NCBI GenBank assembly: GCA_003427395.1
Contig: BFEA01000232.1
Location: 597,486-639,724 of the forward strand
Direction: 5' to 3'
Source of the DNA: Chara braunii
Lineage: Eukaryota; Streptophyta; Charophyceae; Charales; Characeae
Length of the DNA: 42,239 nucleotides
The notes under the pieces were generated by a model, which had not been told where the DNA came from, did not search any database, and was given only the letters and a program-made list of their open reading frames with translations. Of the stretch, positions 18,680-29,850 are shown piece after piece. Made by a program: the position numbers and the translations under genes. Within the stretch, counting starts at the first letter, position 1; each line of letters starts with the position of its first letter.

Positions 18680-20612
18680 CAGCAAAAGGTGCAAGCTTTG
18701 AGGCATGAAAGACAGGGTGAGTGCGTAAGTGACCAGGGATGCGGATAACATAGGTAGGACCATCCATCTCATCCCCAACTATATCCAGGACTTCCCAGGG
18801 ACCAAAATACTAAGGCATTAGTTTGCGAGAGATTTCGAATTCCTATCCTAGCTCACTAGCCTTGACCCAGACACGTTCCCCTACCTGAAATGAGGACTGC
18901 CGACGATGTTTGTTCTCAGAAGTAATCAGTGCTTGCTGAGATTTCTTGATATGGTCGACAACTTGTTGTAGCAACTTCTCATACTGCACACCGTACTCAA
19001 GTGTGCCTGGAGTTGCAGAGGATCGGTTTTCAGGCAGGAGGAAGTCCAGTGCTGATCTAGGCTTCCATCCAAAGTGTAGCTGGTTAGGACTGACGCCGGT
19101 ACTGCTCTGTACAACATTGTTGTACAGGTTGGCGATGAGAGGCAATTTCTCATCCCAGTCATCCTGGCTGGGGTTGATGTAATGCCTCAGCAAGTGTTGT
19201 AGAACTCTGTTCATCTGCTCCGCCTGTCCGTTTGCTTCGGGATGATTCCCTGAAGTCATCTGAAGTTGACTGCCCATCTGTTCAGCAGTCTTCTTCCACA
19301 GCTCACTTGTGAAACGGACATCTCTGTCACTAACGATTGACTTTAGTAGTCCAAAATCACGCTCCCAGTTGTCCAAAAACGACTTGATGACGTGTTCAGT
19401 CCTTGCGGTCTCTGGCATGGCAATTAGTCTAGCGTACTTGGTGAATCGGTCTATGATGACAAAAATGTGCCTCTTGCCATTCCTACTGGTCACCAAGGTG
19501 TCCATGAAATCCATGGAAACACTCTGTCCTGGACCAGCGGGGATAGGTAAGGGCTTCAGCAAGCCAAGCGGTGCTCGAGTTCGCGGCTTGTCCCGCTGAC
19601 AGATCTGACATGTCTCAACATACTTCTTTGCATCTTCTAGTATTCCGAGCCACCAAAATCGCTGTACTAGATTGGCACTCGTCTTTTTGTAGCCAAAGTG
19701 TCCAATTGCATCATGACATTCTCCTAAGAATAAACTACGCAAACGTTCACTAGATGGAACAACTAGCCTTTTAAATCCGGCCTTATCAAGAAAGAGAATC
19801 CCGTCCACCATCACAAACTCATCTTTTGTGGCCTTGTCTTTTGCCTGAAGTTTGCGTATGTTGTCCATCGTGACAGGGTCTTCCTGATAGGCTCCCACCA
19901 GCGATTGAGTTAGTTCCTCAGATACACCAAACTCAGAAACTAGCGCCCCTAGGTAGTCTGCTCTACGGGACAGCGCATATGCAACCTTGTTGTACTCTCC
20001 CTTCAGATACTCTAGCTTGAAGTCATACTGATCTATGACCTCAATCCAACGCTTGAGTGCATAAGAAAGAGCCGGTTGACTCTTGATCCATTTGAGGGTC
20101 TGATGGTCAGTTCTCAAGTAGAAAAACCGTCCCAACAGGAAGTGCCTCCAATGAACAAGTGCTTTGTAAAGAGCATAGAGTTCCTTTTCATAGGTGGACT
20201 TTGCCAGTTTCTTTGATGGCATCTTTTTCCTCATATACTCAATCGGTCTCAACTTTTTCCCATCCTGCTGAGCCAGCACTGTGCCAATGCCGTATTGGCT
20301 TGCATCAGTGGTTACTATGAATGGCTTCTGAGGATCGGGCACCATGAGAACCTTATGATTCATGAGTGCATGCTTCAATCGTTTGAAAGCAGCCTCGCAC
20401 TCATCACTCCAGTCCCACGGCGTGTCAAGTCGAGTCAGATCAGTCAAAGGAGAGGCGACTGTGGAATAGTTCTTTATGAAGTTTCTATAGTAGCCGCACA
20501 TTCCTAAGAAAGATCTGACCTCAGTAACAGTCTGAGGTCGTGGCCAGTCCCTTATACTAGCCACCTTCGCATCTTCCGGCCTAATACCTTCCGCGGATAC
20601 TTCATGACCCAA
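18643..20612 (-). pseudogene. RNase H and integrase of element E
   Basis: One frame is open from 20612 to a TAG at 18843-18845, then continues with another stop and a frame change into decayed tail sequence to about 18643. The end of RT ([20 protein letters not shown]) comes first. RNase H follows (FIVTTDASQYGIGTVLAQQD, ELYALYKALVHWRHFLLGRF, LRTDHQTLKWIKS). The integrase has an intact HHCC zinc site (ECHDAIGHFGYKKTSA, TCQICQRDK). All three catalytic acids are present: Asp in SMDFMDTL, Asp in SDRDVRF and Glu in EANGQAEQMNR. The tail begins QVGERVWVKASELG, where CAG has become TAG. Catalytically this copy is better preserved than D, but the chromodomain-like end is lost. Confidence 0.85.
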
Positions 20613-21183
20613 GTATAGGATCTTAATGCGTCCAAACTCACATTTCCGTAGGTTGACCTATACTTGTGCTGTCGCAGAAGAGAAAGTACAGTCTCAACGT
20701 GTTGTGCATGCTCCTCGACAAACTTACTAAAGATAAGAATGTCGTCAAGGTAGACAACAACAAACTTATCTAAGTGGTCATGGAAGATCCTATTCATGGC
20801 GTGCTGGAATGTACCCGGCGCATTGCAAAGGCCAAAGGGCATCACTACAACTCATACAGACCGTATCTGGTCTGAAAAGCAGTCTTGTGATGATCCTCAG
20901 GTCTTATTGCAATGTGATGGTAGTCGGACTTTAAGTCTATCTTGCTATAGTACTTGCATCCCTGCACCCTATCCAATAGGTCGCCTATGCGAGGTAGAGG
21001 CTTTGCGTTTTTCATTGTGATGGCATTGAGGCCTCTGTAATCAATGCACATCCTCAATGTACCCCCCTTCTTCGGTACAAATAGCACTGGAGATCCGAAG
21101 GGGGAAGTACTCGGCCGGATCCATCCCTTTTCTGTCAGCTCATTCAGTTGTCGACGAAGTTCATCCAACTCGGCCGGAGCCAT
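20552..21183 (-). pseudogene. Reverse transcriptase of element E
   Basis: RT in two frames. The first (from 21183) carries [40 protein letters not shown] and ends YGLYEL. A frameshift near 20848 leads to [20 protein letters not shown] and [20 protein letters not shown], so the catalytic YLDD is intact. A further frameshift near 20650 joins the 20612 frame. Upstream there is another frame change near 21210 between the protease linker and RT. Confidence 0.85.
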
Positions 21184-21208
21184 CCTATAGATCCTTCCCT
21201 TTGGGGTT

Positions 21209-22069
21209 TTACTCCCATGGAATGATTTCTATGGCGTGGACAACCTCCCTATCGACGACTCTTGTGGGCTCTGTGAACAGATCAGGAAACTTAGCAACGA
21301 CGTGTTCTATCTCTGGGGGTGTTTTAACGGCCGCCCCTTTCTCAGAGACATACACTAGGTACATACCCTCCGCTTGGTTCTGTTTATAATAATTGTAGAA
21401 CGTTGATGCACACAAGCAGCCATAGGTATCGATTATACTACTGGCTTTGAACTTAGTCAGCCTCACTATTCTTCCATCAGGCAACTTATGCTTTAGCACC
21501 TTCTTATCCCAGTCAAACTAGGGCTTGGCAACCTCAAGGTAGTACATTCCTAACAACATGTCAAATGGTAAGTCGTCGCTAACCTGGAACGAAATCTTAT
21601 GATCAAGTTCCCCTCCTCCATAGGAGAAAGTACAGACTACATCCTTGACATAGTCTGTGACTACCATGCGCTCCTTATTGGCCAAAGTAGATGCTACAGG
21701 TCTACTAAGGTGTTGTACCCATTCCTGTAGGTGCAGCCTTTCCAAGCAGTCGCGACTTATATAATTCTGTGTGGAGCCGATGTCTATGAAGGCACCACAT
21801 TTGCGGTCTCCTACAGCAACTTCCACAACGAAATGTTCCCCTCTAGGACCTCTTCTTAGTGCCACCCAAGATTCGCGAGGGTCCTTGCTTGACCACTCAC
21901 TTTCTAAATCTTCTAAGGCATCAGACACATCAAATGTACAGAGTATAGTTTGGTCTTGATGAGTCTGCAGGGTGACTAAAGAGTCAGCTATGGCCTGCTC
22001 ATGAAGTGGGGAGGGTATTGGGCCCACTTCACCATGAGTAGAAGCTGCTAAAACTTTCACCGGCCTCAC
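21209..22069 (-). pseudogene. Protease and linker of element E
   Basis: Aspartic protease that would cut the polyprotein. The active-site motif is FIDIGSTQNYIS and the fold continues VASTLANKERMVVTDYVKDV to LPFDMLLGMYYLEVAKP. A TAG at 21518-21520 replaces the CAG still present in D. The frame then continues in the linker LPDGRIVRLTKFKAS and AIEIIP to 21209. The ORF is not in the gag frame, and a stop near 22080 separates them. Confidence 0.8.
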
Positions 22070-22089
22070 ATGTTTCCCGAGCTAGATGC

Positions 22090-23940
22090 CTAGGAAGAAG
22101 GTACCCCTACCTTAGGGGGTATCTTCTGCGTGACCTTTGCATTCTTGCACTTGTACTGGGTGTGTCCATATTCACCACAGTTGATGCAAGCACCACACAC
22201 TCTATGGTCCCGCCACACTTCTTGATCAAGACCTACCTTGACCCAATCAGCAACTTTGGTTTGGTTGGAGGCGGCCTGCCCTTGACTCTTTTGATGGCCC
22301 TTCCCTCGGCCACCGGCCTTAGTCTTTACTACTGCGGCGAGGGTGCTACCCTCAGCTGTTTCCTCGCCGTCGTACTCTGTGCTGTCCAACAGGTCTGAAA
22401 GCTCCTCGATCTCAGTTTGGGTCCCATCAGACTCAACCATCATCAATTGACTCCCCTTCTTCTTCCACTCCTGTGGACTCTTCTTCTTCCTCGCGTCTAC
22501 TGGAGTAGGCTGAGCACTTCCTAGAGTAGCCTCTAAGTCTAAGGCTTTTCTAGATAAGGTCTCAAACGAATGATACTCGAGGCGTGTCTCGCTGGCCAGC
22601 AAATTTATGAGATTCTCTGGGAAACATCTCACAAACATGGTCAATAAGACCTGGTCATCGTAGCGTATGCCGGGAACGACAATGAGGCTCTCTACGGAAG
22701 TCGTTAGCTCGCTGACTGACTTGAACTTTCGTTGGTCTAGTCTGAGCATTGCATCAGTGGCCATTTGTGCCTGCTTTGGATTATGCCAGCGAGCTTCTAC
22801 CATGTCTAAGAACTCTTCTAACGTTAGGGTCTTAGCCCAGTCCGCCATGCGTCGTCCGTACCCGGCCTTTGCTACTAATCCATCCAGCCATTTGGCTGCC
22901 TTACCCTCCAGATAAGATGCAGCAGTAATCACCTCCTCCTCCTGCATAGTCCTCTTTGCCCTTACCCACACAGGAACCGTTCTCAACCATGTGTTGAGTT
23001 CCTCTTCCTTCTTCTCTCCGGAGAAGGCAAGGGGCGGTTTCATAGGGCTCTTTGGGTACCATTGACCTTGCTGCTGTCCTTGTTGAGGAACAGGTTGTTG
23101 CGGTGATGGTGTAGCTATCACCGCTGACCCAGAAGAAGAAGAAGCAACAGTCTGTGCGGCTGCTGCAGAAGTACCACTTGGTTGTGTGCCAACTTGTACC
23201 GGAAAGGGGCCTGACATCGTCGTTAACGGCAACGGCGATTGTGCTGCTGGCCTAAATCCTGGCCTTTGCAAAAGGTCCAAGATCTGGTCCAAAGAGTTCT
23301 GCATGAAGTCCAGTCTGCTGTCCACATGCGCATGCAGCAACAATACGTTGTTCTTCAGTACTTTTTGGTCAGTCATGGCTGACTCATCCAAACCCTCCAA
23401 TGCAGCTTTGTCTGCCTCTAACGTATCAAGCCTGGCTGTTCTATTTTTGATCTCCTTTTCTCTATCGGTGGCTTGCTTCAGTTCCCTCTCTTACCGCTCA
23501 CGCATCTTTTCGACTTGTTGGAGCTCTAGGAGCTCCCTGCCGCGTGGGGTCAACGGGCTTAACTGCGAGCCCGCCATTTGACTTGTGGACTGACTAGAAC
23601 TTACTGCCCCTGAAGTACCCGTGGGCCTAGCGGGCATTCCCAACTGGGTCCCAGACGAGGACGCAGACGAGGACGCAGCAGAGGCTGCGCCGTTAGCCAT
23701 TGCTGCTGCTCTGGCTGCTGCTGCCTGCTCTCTAGCTGCTGCGTTTGCTGCTGCCAACGCCTGACTTGCAGCTAGTGCTGTTTCCCTGGCTGCTGCGAGA
23801 GCACGGGCTCTATTTTCGGCACGAAGCCGTCTTTCGTCTCCCGGTTGTAAGGTCTGAAACACGTGCAGGACCCTATGTGATCTCGAATGTGTCAGTCTCA
23901 CATTGTCAACTCCACCCTCATCGGTGTCTGACCCGCTCAT
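22090..23940 (-). pseudogene. Gag of element E
   Basis: Starts at ATG 23940 (MSGSDTDEGGVDNVRLTHS). One in-frame TAA at 23491-23493 and otherwise open to TAG 22090-22092, about 616 codons. Order: an Ala/Arg-rich helical N-terminus (AAARETALAASQALAAANAA), a coiled-coil stretch around DKAALEGLDESAMTDQKVL, and a Ser/Gln/Pro linker. The capsid core has NTWLRTVPVWVRAKRTMQEE and EFLDMVEARWHNPKQ. A basic Lys/Gly region and a CX2CX4HX4C knuckle (CINCGEYGHTQYKC) follow near the C-terminus. It is the most complete Gag of this family here, with one stop. The gag fragment at 310-967 and that of D are relatives. Confidence 0.85.
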
Positions 23941-25226
23941 CAGTTAGGCAAACACTATGTGCACTACAACTCCCTGCTGGAGTCCTACCACAGCATATGT
24001 CTGACTGACACCTAATTTTCTAAAAATAATAGTGTCCGGCAGGTCCTCTACTTGACTGATCAAGTGGCAGCCTACAGCATTCACAATAGACTGTCAACAT
24101 ATTTTAGTTGCATCGTGATTTGTTTACTTACAGAAGTTTTGCATAGAACTGGCTTGGGTAGTCTACAACAGTCCTAAACTAAAACTGTTTGTGAGGTGTT
24201 AGCAGTCTGTCAACCAACTAATCAACAATACAACTAAAATATGTTGCAGATGTATGAACAGTGGATATAGTTGTGTTTACAGTTGAGCACCAATTAGAAC
24301 CTACCCTCCCCTCAATCCAACATACCGAAGAGCATCTTTGAGCAGCAGTGTCTTCGTGTGTAATGTCGGCCCACCCTTGTGCCCCAAGTCATTGCCGAAC
24401 AAGCCAGCCCATCCACTCTTATTTACCCTCATACGGAACGAGCCTTAGAAACCCGGTTTGATCTGGCTGATCAGGAGGGATTTAAGGAGAGCCCCCATCT
24501 CCTCAGGAATTATTTAATGTCGCAGACAGGACGACGATCACAGCCAGTATCAACACCGAGTCCCCAGCCAGAAATATTTATAGACGGTCTGGTAAGCGTC
24601 TCTTATGGGCTGGCACCCCCGGCACGACTTCTATAGCGCAGCAAGGTGCCAAAATGGACAAGCAACCATTGCATGCGTGATCTACTCCCATTGGGTTGGC
24701 ATGGTGACTGTGACCCAAGTGCTTCGACCAGGGCCCTTCAGAGGCACCGCCCTTTCTCCTTCCAGATGCTTCCGGGAAGATTGTCGTCTCTCAAGGTAGC
24801 GCACACACGACACCTCACCAAAAGAGAGGACTCTCAAGTTGGACTCACTTCCTCGCGGTAAGAAGAGATTGAGAGGGTAGATAAGGTAAGGGAACAACGT
24901 ACCTGGGGATAGCTGCCCCCAACCACAGATTTCTCACCAATTGAGTTGAGTGTGCATTTGATGACCGGTCGTAGCATCGGTACCACCCACAACGCAATGC
25001 AGTGCCACCTCAGCTAAATGCCACATCAATATGCTCTCATCACCAAAAATACATTCCGTTGTAACCACGGCATAGCATGCCGTATAGCCTTCTGGCGCAC
25101 ACCTCTCTACCCAGGCCGTGCGCCTAATGTTGGCCTGACGTCACAAGAACCAACTGCGAAGAAGCATCGTCAACGCACCAAGTCTGTATAACGCCAGCGC
25201 ACCAAGGTAAGTGGCGAATCGAACCA
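23941..25226 (-). other. Long leader of element E, no gene
   Basis: Nearly 1.3 kb between gag and PBS. No ORF here looks real on either strand. The block 24501-24550 resembles the element F leader at 7141-7190. CCACCTCA and CCACATCA motif variants lie near 25002-25027, just before the PBS. Confidence 0.5.
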
Positions 25227-25238
25227 GCTCTGATACCA
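25227..25238 (-). other. Primer-binding site of element E
   Basis: Minus strand TGGTATCAGAGC, followed by TGG, matching the initiator-Met tRNA complement. It lies three bases from the LTR terminus TTGCA. Confidence 0.8.
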
Positions 25239-25241
25239 AAA

Positions 25242-26281
25242 TGCAAGGAACATGAATGTGGACGAAGCACAGAAATCCAGATTGGAAAATCACACTGAAG
25301 TCCAAGTAGTCAAAGCAAGAGCAGATAGCACAATGGAACCGAGTAACTATCCATTTGAGAACGATACAGAAGAATCGTGAGTCAGTGTCCAAGCCCAATC
25401 GGGCAACACCAACACCATAACCCAATGTTGCTCTCTCTTGAATGGCGCCAGGCGCCCTACCTACTCTACAGCCTATCGCTACAACTACAGCATGGAAGCA
25501 ACTAGACAACTTGACGACCAGCGAGTGATGATGTCAACACCGATGTCGACCTCCTCTCCAACAGGTACGTCTCTCTCTTCTCCCTCACTCTCCATTGTTA
25601 TCCCACCCAGCGCCCTTCACCTCCGAAGAACCACCTTCGCCCTTCAGCTTCTCTGCGCCCACAGGCAGCCCGGCTATGGCCGCCAGCGCCCTGCGCCCAG
25701 GCTGCGCTCTACCGCTTAGCGCCAGCCTGCTCTCCCTCAGCCTAGCGCAGNGCAGGCACACTCGCAATGCANCAGCGTGCCGGCCTTGCTNGCAATGGCC
25801 AAGATCCCTGCCCACTCGCCCTCCCTGCCTATATGCCAGTGTTGCGTGTGGGCGGCCTCCCTTGAGCCTGCGCCTGGGCCCCAGTACCTTTACCCAGGCC
25901 CAATGCGGTTGGGGCCCAGGAGATGCAGTTGCGCCCCTTTCATCAAGGCCTGCGGCCAGATTCAGATAGTGGGCCGGTTTCCCATTGGCATTTTCGCCCT
26001 CTATATCCAGCATGCATTGTCGGCCTCACGTTTATGTGCCCAGGGCCTAACCAATTCTGGGGCCCTGGGATTTCTGCATTTGCATAGATCCGATACTCGG
26101 TGCACTCCAACCAACTGGCGTGCGGCAACTGTATGGACCCCACTTCGTGAAATGTTTGAACAAAGGGCTCTCGTTGATTTGCTGGCCCGCCTTCACTTAG
26201 GGCGGGCACGAGGCTTGCTGGGGGCCTTAGCCCAGAACATGTACATCACGGCAAGGCCCCTTTGAGGGCTCAATCCTCACA
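25242..26281 (-). repeat. 5' LTR of element E
   Basis: On the plus strand it runs TGCAAGGAACATG to CTCAATCCTCACA. The right end is the reverse complement of TGTGAGGATTGA, the sequence after the D purine tract, which fixes the boundary. Length 1040 bp. The U3 side is GC-rich with many GGGCC/GGCCC blocks, including GGGCCC palindromes. Three N bases (25751, 25772, 25791) mark uncertain calls. Confidence 0.75.
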
Positions 26282-26760
26282 TTTTTTTTTTTTTTTTTTT
26301 GTTAATTATTTTTGGCCCGGCCGGGCAAGTGACCTCGGGCCACTCTGGTAGCCTAGATCCGAACTTATTTCAAAGCTTAATTTTGCATCTCACTTAATTT
26401 TTCAAAATTAAAATTATGAAAAACCTAATTTCACCTAATTATTTAGTTTTTGGAATTCATTCTTTTTTATTTTTGTAAAATCAATCCGAAATTACATTTG
26501 AAATTTCATTTTCCCAAATTATTCCATCTCGAAATTCATTAATTGAATTTTATGTCCAACTTAAATTAAGTAAATCCGAAATTACACCCTGAAATTAACT
26601 AATTTCGAGTTAAATTAATTTATTTAAAATTTTGCACATTTCTTTTTACATATTTTGCATTAATTTAACTTCAAAAATTTTCGTTAATTCCAAAAATCAA
26701 AATTTTCCAAATTTCCAAGAACTCGTGCAAACCTACCTCCCCCCTTTCTCCTCAACCCCC
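26282..26760 (+). other. T run and AT-rich leader of element C
   Basis: Nineteen T bases (26282-26300) are followed by a short GC-rich stretch and then strongly AT-rich sequence with AATTT/AAATT motifs. It leads to a pyrimidine-rich segment just before the C gag ATG at 26761. There is no gene. Its sharp base-composition contrast with the GC-rich E LTR on its left marks the insertion boundary. Confidence 0.55.
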
Positions 26761-28474
26761 ATGCCATGCAAAACCAAGAACTCTCAGCGCGCCGCTGTCG
26801 AAGCCGCCGCTGCTACCGTCGCTTCAGCTGCCTCCACCTCGTCACCGCCCGTTTCTCCATCAACCGCCACCACCCCGGTCATTTCCTTCGCGATGGCCGA
26901 GGAATCTAGCATCAACATGTCCCCCATCAACACCCTGTCCGTCGATAGCCTCCGTCGCAAAATTACTGGCAAACAGGCTTCCGCCCAGGAGGCTCCTGTT
27001 GATTCTGCCACCCTCTTCTCCCTTATGACCACCATGAAGCCCACCCTGGACTCCCTCCAAAAGTCCCTCTCCGGCCTTTCCGACCAGATGACCACCATGG
27101 AACAACTGCCTCCTCCACCACCTAAGTCGTTACCACCACGGCCCCCTCCACCTCGGGCTCCATCACCCTTCCCCCACCCTCCGCCTCCACATCCACACCA
27201 ATTACCTCCTCCACATCCATCGCTCTCTCTGCCAACACGTCATCCACGCCCTCGCCTTTATCCACCACCACCTCCACCATGGTCATCCCACCTCCCCTCT
27301 CACCCAAGATGACAACCCCCACCGTCACACATTCGTCGACCATTCCCCCCCAATCAAAACCTCTCTTGACTTCGTCCATTATCACCTCCACCCTCCCCAC
27401 CTATACCCAGATCAGTCCCACACCACAAGCCCTGCACCCGGCTTTTCCACTTCTTCCCCAAATGCTCTCATTCCTACCAACCCCACCAACGATTTCACCC
27501 GGATCGCTTATTTCTCCACTACCCTTGGCTTCAACGCTCTTGCTGCTACTGCCCCCAAAGTCGGCAATATCCCTTCATCATTCCGCGCAAATGAGATCCC
27601 CACCTTCTCCGACCAATCCCACGAGGACATTTTTCTCTTTCTCACCAAACTCCAACAAGCCTTCTCCCTCCAGAACATTCCCGTCATCCACTGGTTCCCC
27701 ATCTCCGACACCAAACTCCTAGAAGGCGCCACTCGCTGGTGGTACACAAAAATGTCCAACCGCCATCATGCCAATCTTCCACCTCACTCCTTTCTTGAGT
27801 GGGCTGCCACGATCACCTCCACCTTCCATCCACAAAAAACAGTTGATGACTACCTCGACCAATTTTGCCGACTCCACCAAAACGGACCAACCAACCGTTT
27901 TGTTCAATGCGTCTTCTCGCTTTGCCAGCACATCCCCATCGAAGTCATCATCAACACTGCATTCATCTCCTGCGTCAAGCGGGTATGCCACAAGGACCTA
28001 GTGGCAGCCCTTGTACACGAGCCTTCCATGACCCTCACCGACCTCCTCGCTCGTGCTCTCCAAATTGACCGCCTCCTCTCCCCCTACAAGGCTGCACTCA
28101 CATCGGCCCCTTCCCGCCCCCGGTTATTTCACAACATCACCTCCGAAGACACCACCTCCACCACTTCCTTGGACGAGTTCTCCACATCCAACCTCGACAC
28201 ACTTTCCGACTCACTCGACTCCTCGTCCCTCACCACCAAAGAACTCAACACCATCCAATTCATGAGGAACGCACCTACTTCCAAGCCAATTGTGGCTGCT
28301 TCCGTTGCCGCCGGTTGGGATACCTCCACGACTGTCCACGACATCCTGACCCGTAACTTCCGCTCCACCCCCCACCACGGGATCCGGTCCCTCGTAGACA
28401 TGAACACTGTCCTTTGGAATGTCGTGATCCCCACTTGGCATCGACAACTAGTCTACTGGCCCCACCATCGGTGA
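26761..28474 (+). pseudogene. Gag of element C
   Basis: ATG 26761 opens MPCKTKNSQRAAVEAAAATV, an Ala/Ser/Thr-rich N-terminus, then a helix (TTMKPTLDSLQKSLSGLSDQ). This frame runs out of register into Pro-rich translation and stops at 27312. Coding resumes in another frame by about 27430 (SPAPGFSTSSPNALIPTNPT). The capsid core includes HEDIFLFLTKLQQAFSLQN, LEGATRWWYTKMSNRHH and HSFLEWAATITSTFHPQKTV. It ends at 28474, overlapping the pol frame from 28414. No CCHC zinc knuckle is visible. At least one frameshift, in the very Pro/His-coding C-rich tract 27110-27430, separates the halves. Confidence 0.75.
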
Positions 28475-29850
28475 CGACTTCCATTCCACTGATGGCCAAT
28501 TTGGCATCAACGATCTGTATGCCTACCCCCCGTTCGGTGACGCATATCCCACCGGACGACCCCCAAGCGTCACAGTCCACTCCGCCTGCCCCCCCGCCCT
28601 CAACGACATCCCCCATTCCGTCAGTCGAGCTCCCTACTTCCACTCTTCTTCCTAATACCTCTTCCATTACCTTCTCTGATGTTGTTGAGGAACAAGCCCG
28701 ACACGATTGGCTTGTTAGACTAGGCCTGGAGCAACGCTGCCTCAACACCATGATCTCCTCTGCTTGTGTCAGAACCGCTCAATTTCAGCTCAAGTTTGTC
28801 TCCGTCTCTCTTGGCACAACCATGATGAAGTTCCAGGCGCTCCTTGATATAGGTGCCAATGGCAACTTCATCACCGACGCTTGTGTCCGCAAAGTCGGTC
28901 TCTCTTCTACCGGCTACGACTTCCCGATTACTATTCGATGAGGGGACAAGGTTTCAGTTGTCATTGTTGATCGCATTATTCCCGATATCACCATGACAGT
29001 TGGTCCTCTTCGCAGTCAGATTTCCTTCGATGTCATGCACCTCATGTGCGACATCGTCCTGAGAACCCCTTGGTTTGACCATTACATGCCCGACTCATTC
29101 CATCCATCATTCTTTCACCTTACTACATCTCCCGACGCTACCCTCTACATCCCTTACCTTCTTCCTCCTACTACCCCACCCCCCGTCTCCCCTCATCAGT
29201 TCCTCCACATGAGCCGCCAACATCCCGACTCCGCCTACTATTGCCTCGTCATTGATCGTGAGCGTCCCAAGGACCTGCTTCCAACAGACAAGCCAGACCA
29301 AGCCTCTCCTTCCGACCCACGCATCACTTCCCTCCTCACAGAGTTCAAGGCCGTTTTTCCCGAGTCCTTGCCCGCCGGTCTACCCCCGGATCATGGCGTC
29401 TCTCACACCATCGATCTAGAACCCAGGCACACTCCTCCCTGTCGGCCACCATACCAACTCTCCGTCCCCGAGGCCGAGGAAATGAAGCGACAACTCAATG
29501 AACTCCTTGAAAAAGGATTCATTAAGCGTAGCTCATCGCCCTTCATTACCAGCTGTCTCTTCGTCAAGAAAAACAGCACCTCCAAACTCCTCATGTGCAC
29601 AAACTACCGTGCTTTGAATCGGATCACGACCAAGAACAAGGATCCACTACCCCGCATCTCCGAACTTCTTGATAGCCTCCATGGAGCCAAATATTTCACC
29701 AAAATTGACCTCCGCAGTGGCATCCACCAGATCTGCATTCGCAAGGAAGGTACTCATAAGACTGCCTTCCGCTCTCGCTTCGGGCACTACAAATTCCTTG
29801 TAATGCCTTTCGACCTCACAATGCCCTTGCAACCTTCCAGTCTACGATGA
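28414..29850 (+). pseudogene. Protease and reverse transcriptase N-terminal half of element C
   Basis: One frame with a single TGA at 28939-28941. Protease shows FQALLDIGANGNFITDACVR (D-I-G-A active-site motif). RT then has HTIDLEPRHTPPCRPPYQLS, EKGFIKRSSSPFITSCLFVK, MCTNYRALNRITTKNKDPLP and YFTKIDLRSGIHQICIRKEG, which carries the first catalytic Asp. CTNYR stands where relatives in this window read CIDYR. The frame is lost at about 29820 by an apparent one-base deletion after LVMPFDLT and stops at 29850. Confidence 0.85.

Larger units (their letters stand above)
18640..26281 (-). mobile_element. Element E: degenerate Ty3/gypsy element lacking its 3' end
   Basis: On the minus strand: 5' LTR (26281 to 25242), PBS (25238-25227), a long leader, gag (23940-22090), protease, RT, RNase H and integrase. 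It breaks off in the integrase tail near 18640. No 3' LTR. Same family as D, with which it forms an inverted pair. Several stops and three or more frameshifts are present. A run of 19 T follows its LTR on the right, after which element C resumes. Confidence 0.8.

Noticed and set aside
25563-25571. CAGGTACGT, identical to the bases before the A insertion at 9369-9377, as the point where C resumes
   Set aside because: It lies inside the E LTR as defined by PBS and the TGTGAGGATTGA end; likely a chance match to a splice-donor-like sequence.
25585-26265. ORFs on both strands in a GC-rich region
   Set aside because: They contain N bases and fall inside the E LTR; GC-rich DNA lacks stops by chance.
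26282-26300. T19 run as the tail of a minus-strand LINE or SINE
   Set aside because: No LINE or SINE sequence and no target duplication next to it; it adjoins the E LTR end and AT-rich C leader.
28275-28751. Minus-strand ORF opposite C gag-pol
   Set aside because: Antisense shadow of the gag-protease region, which has clear motifs on the plus strand.
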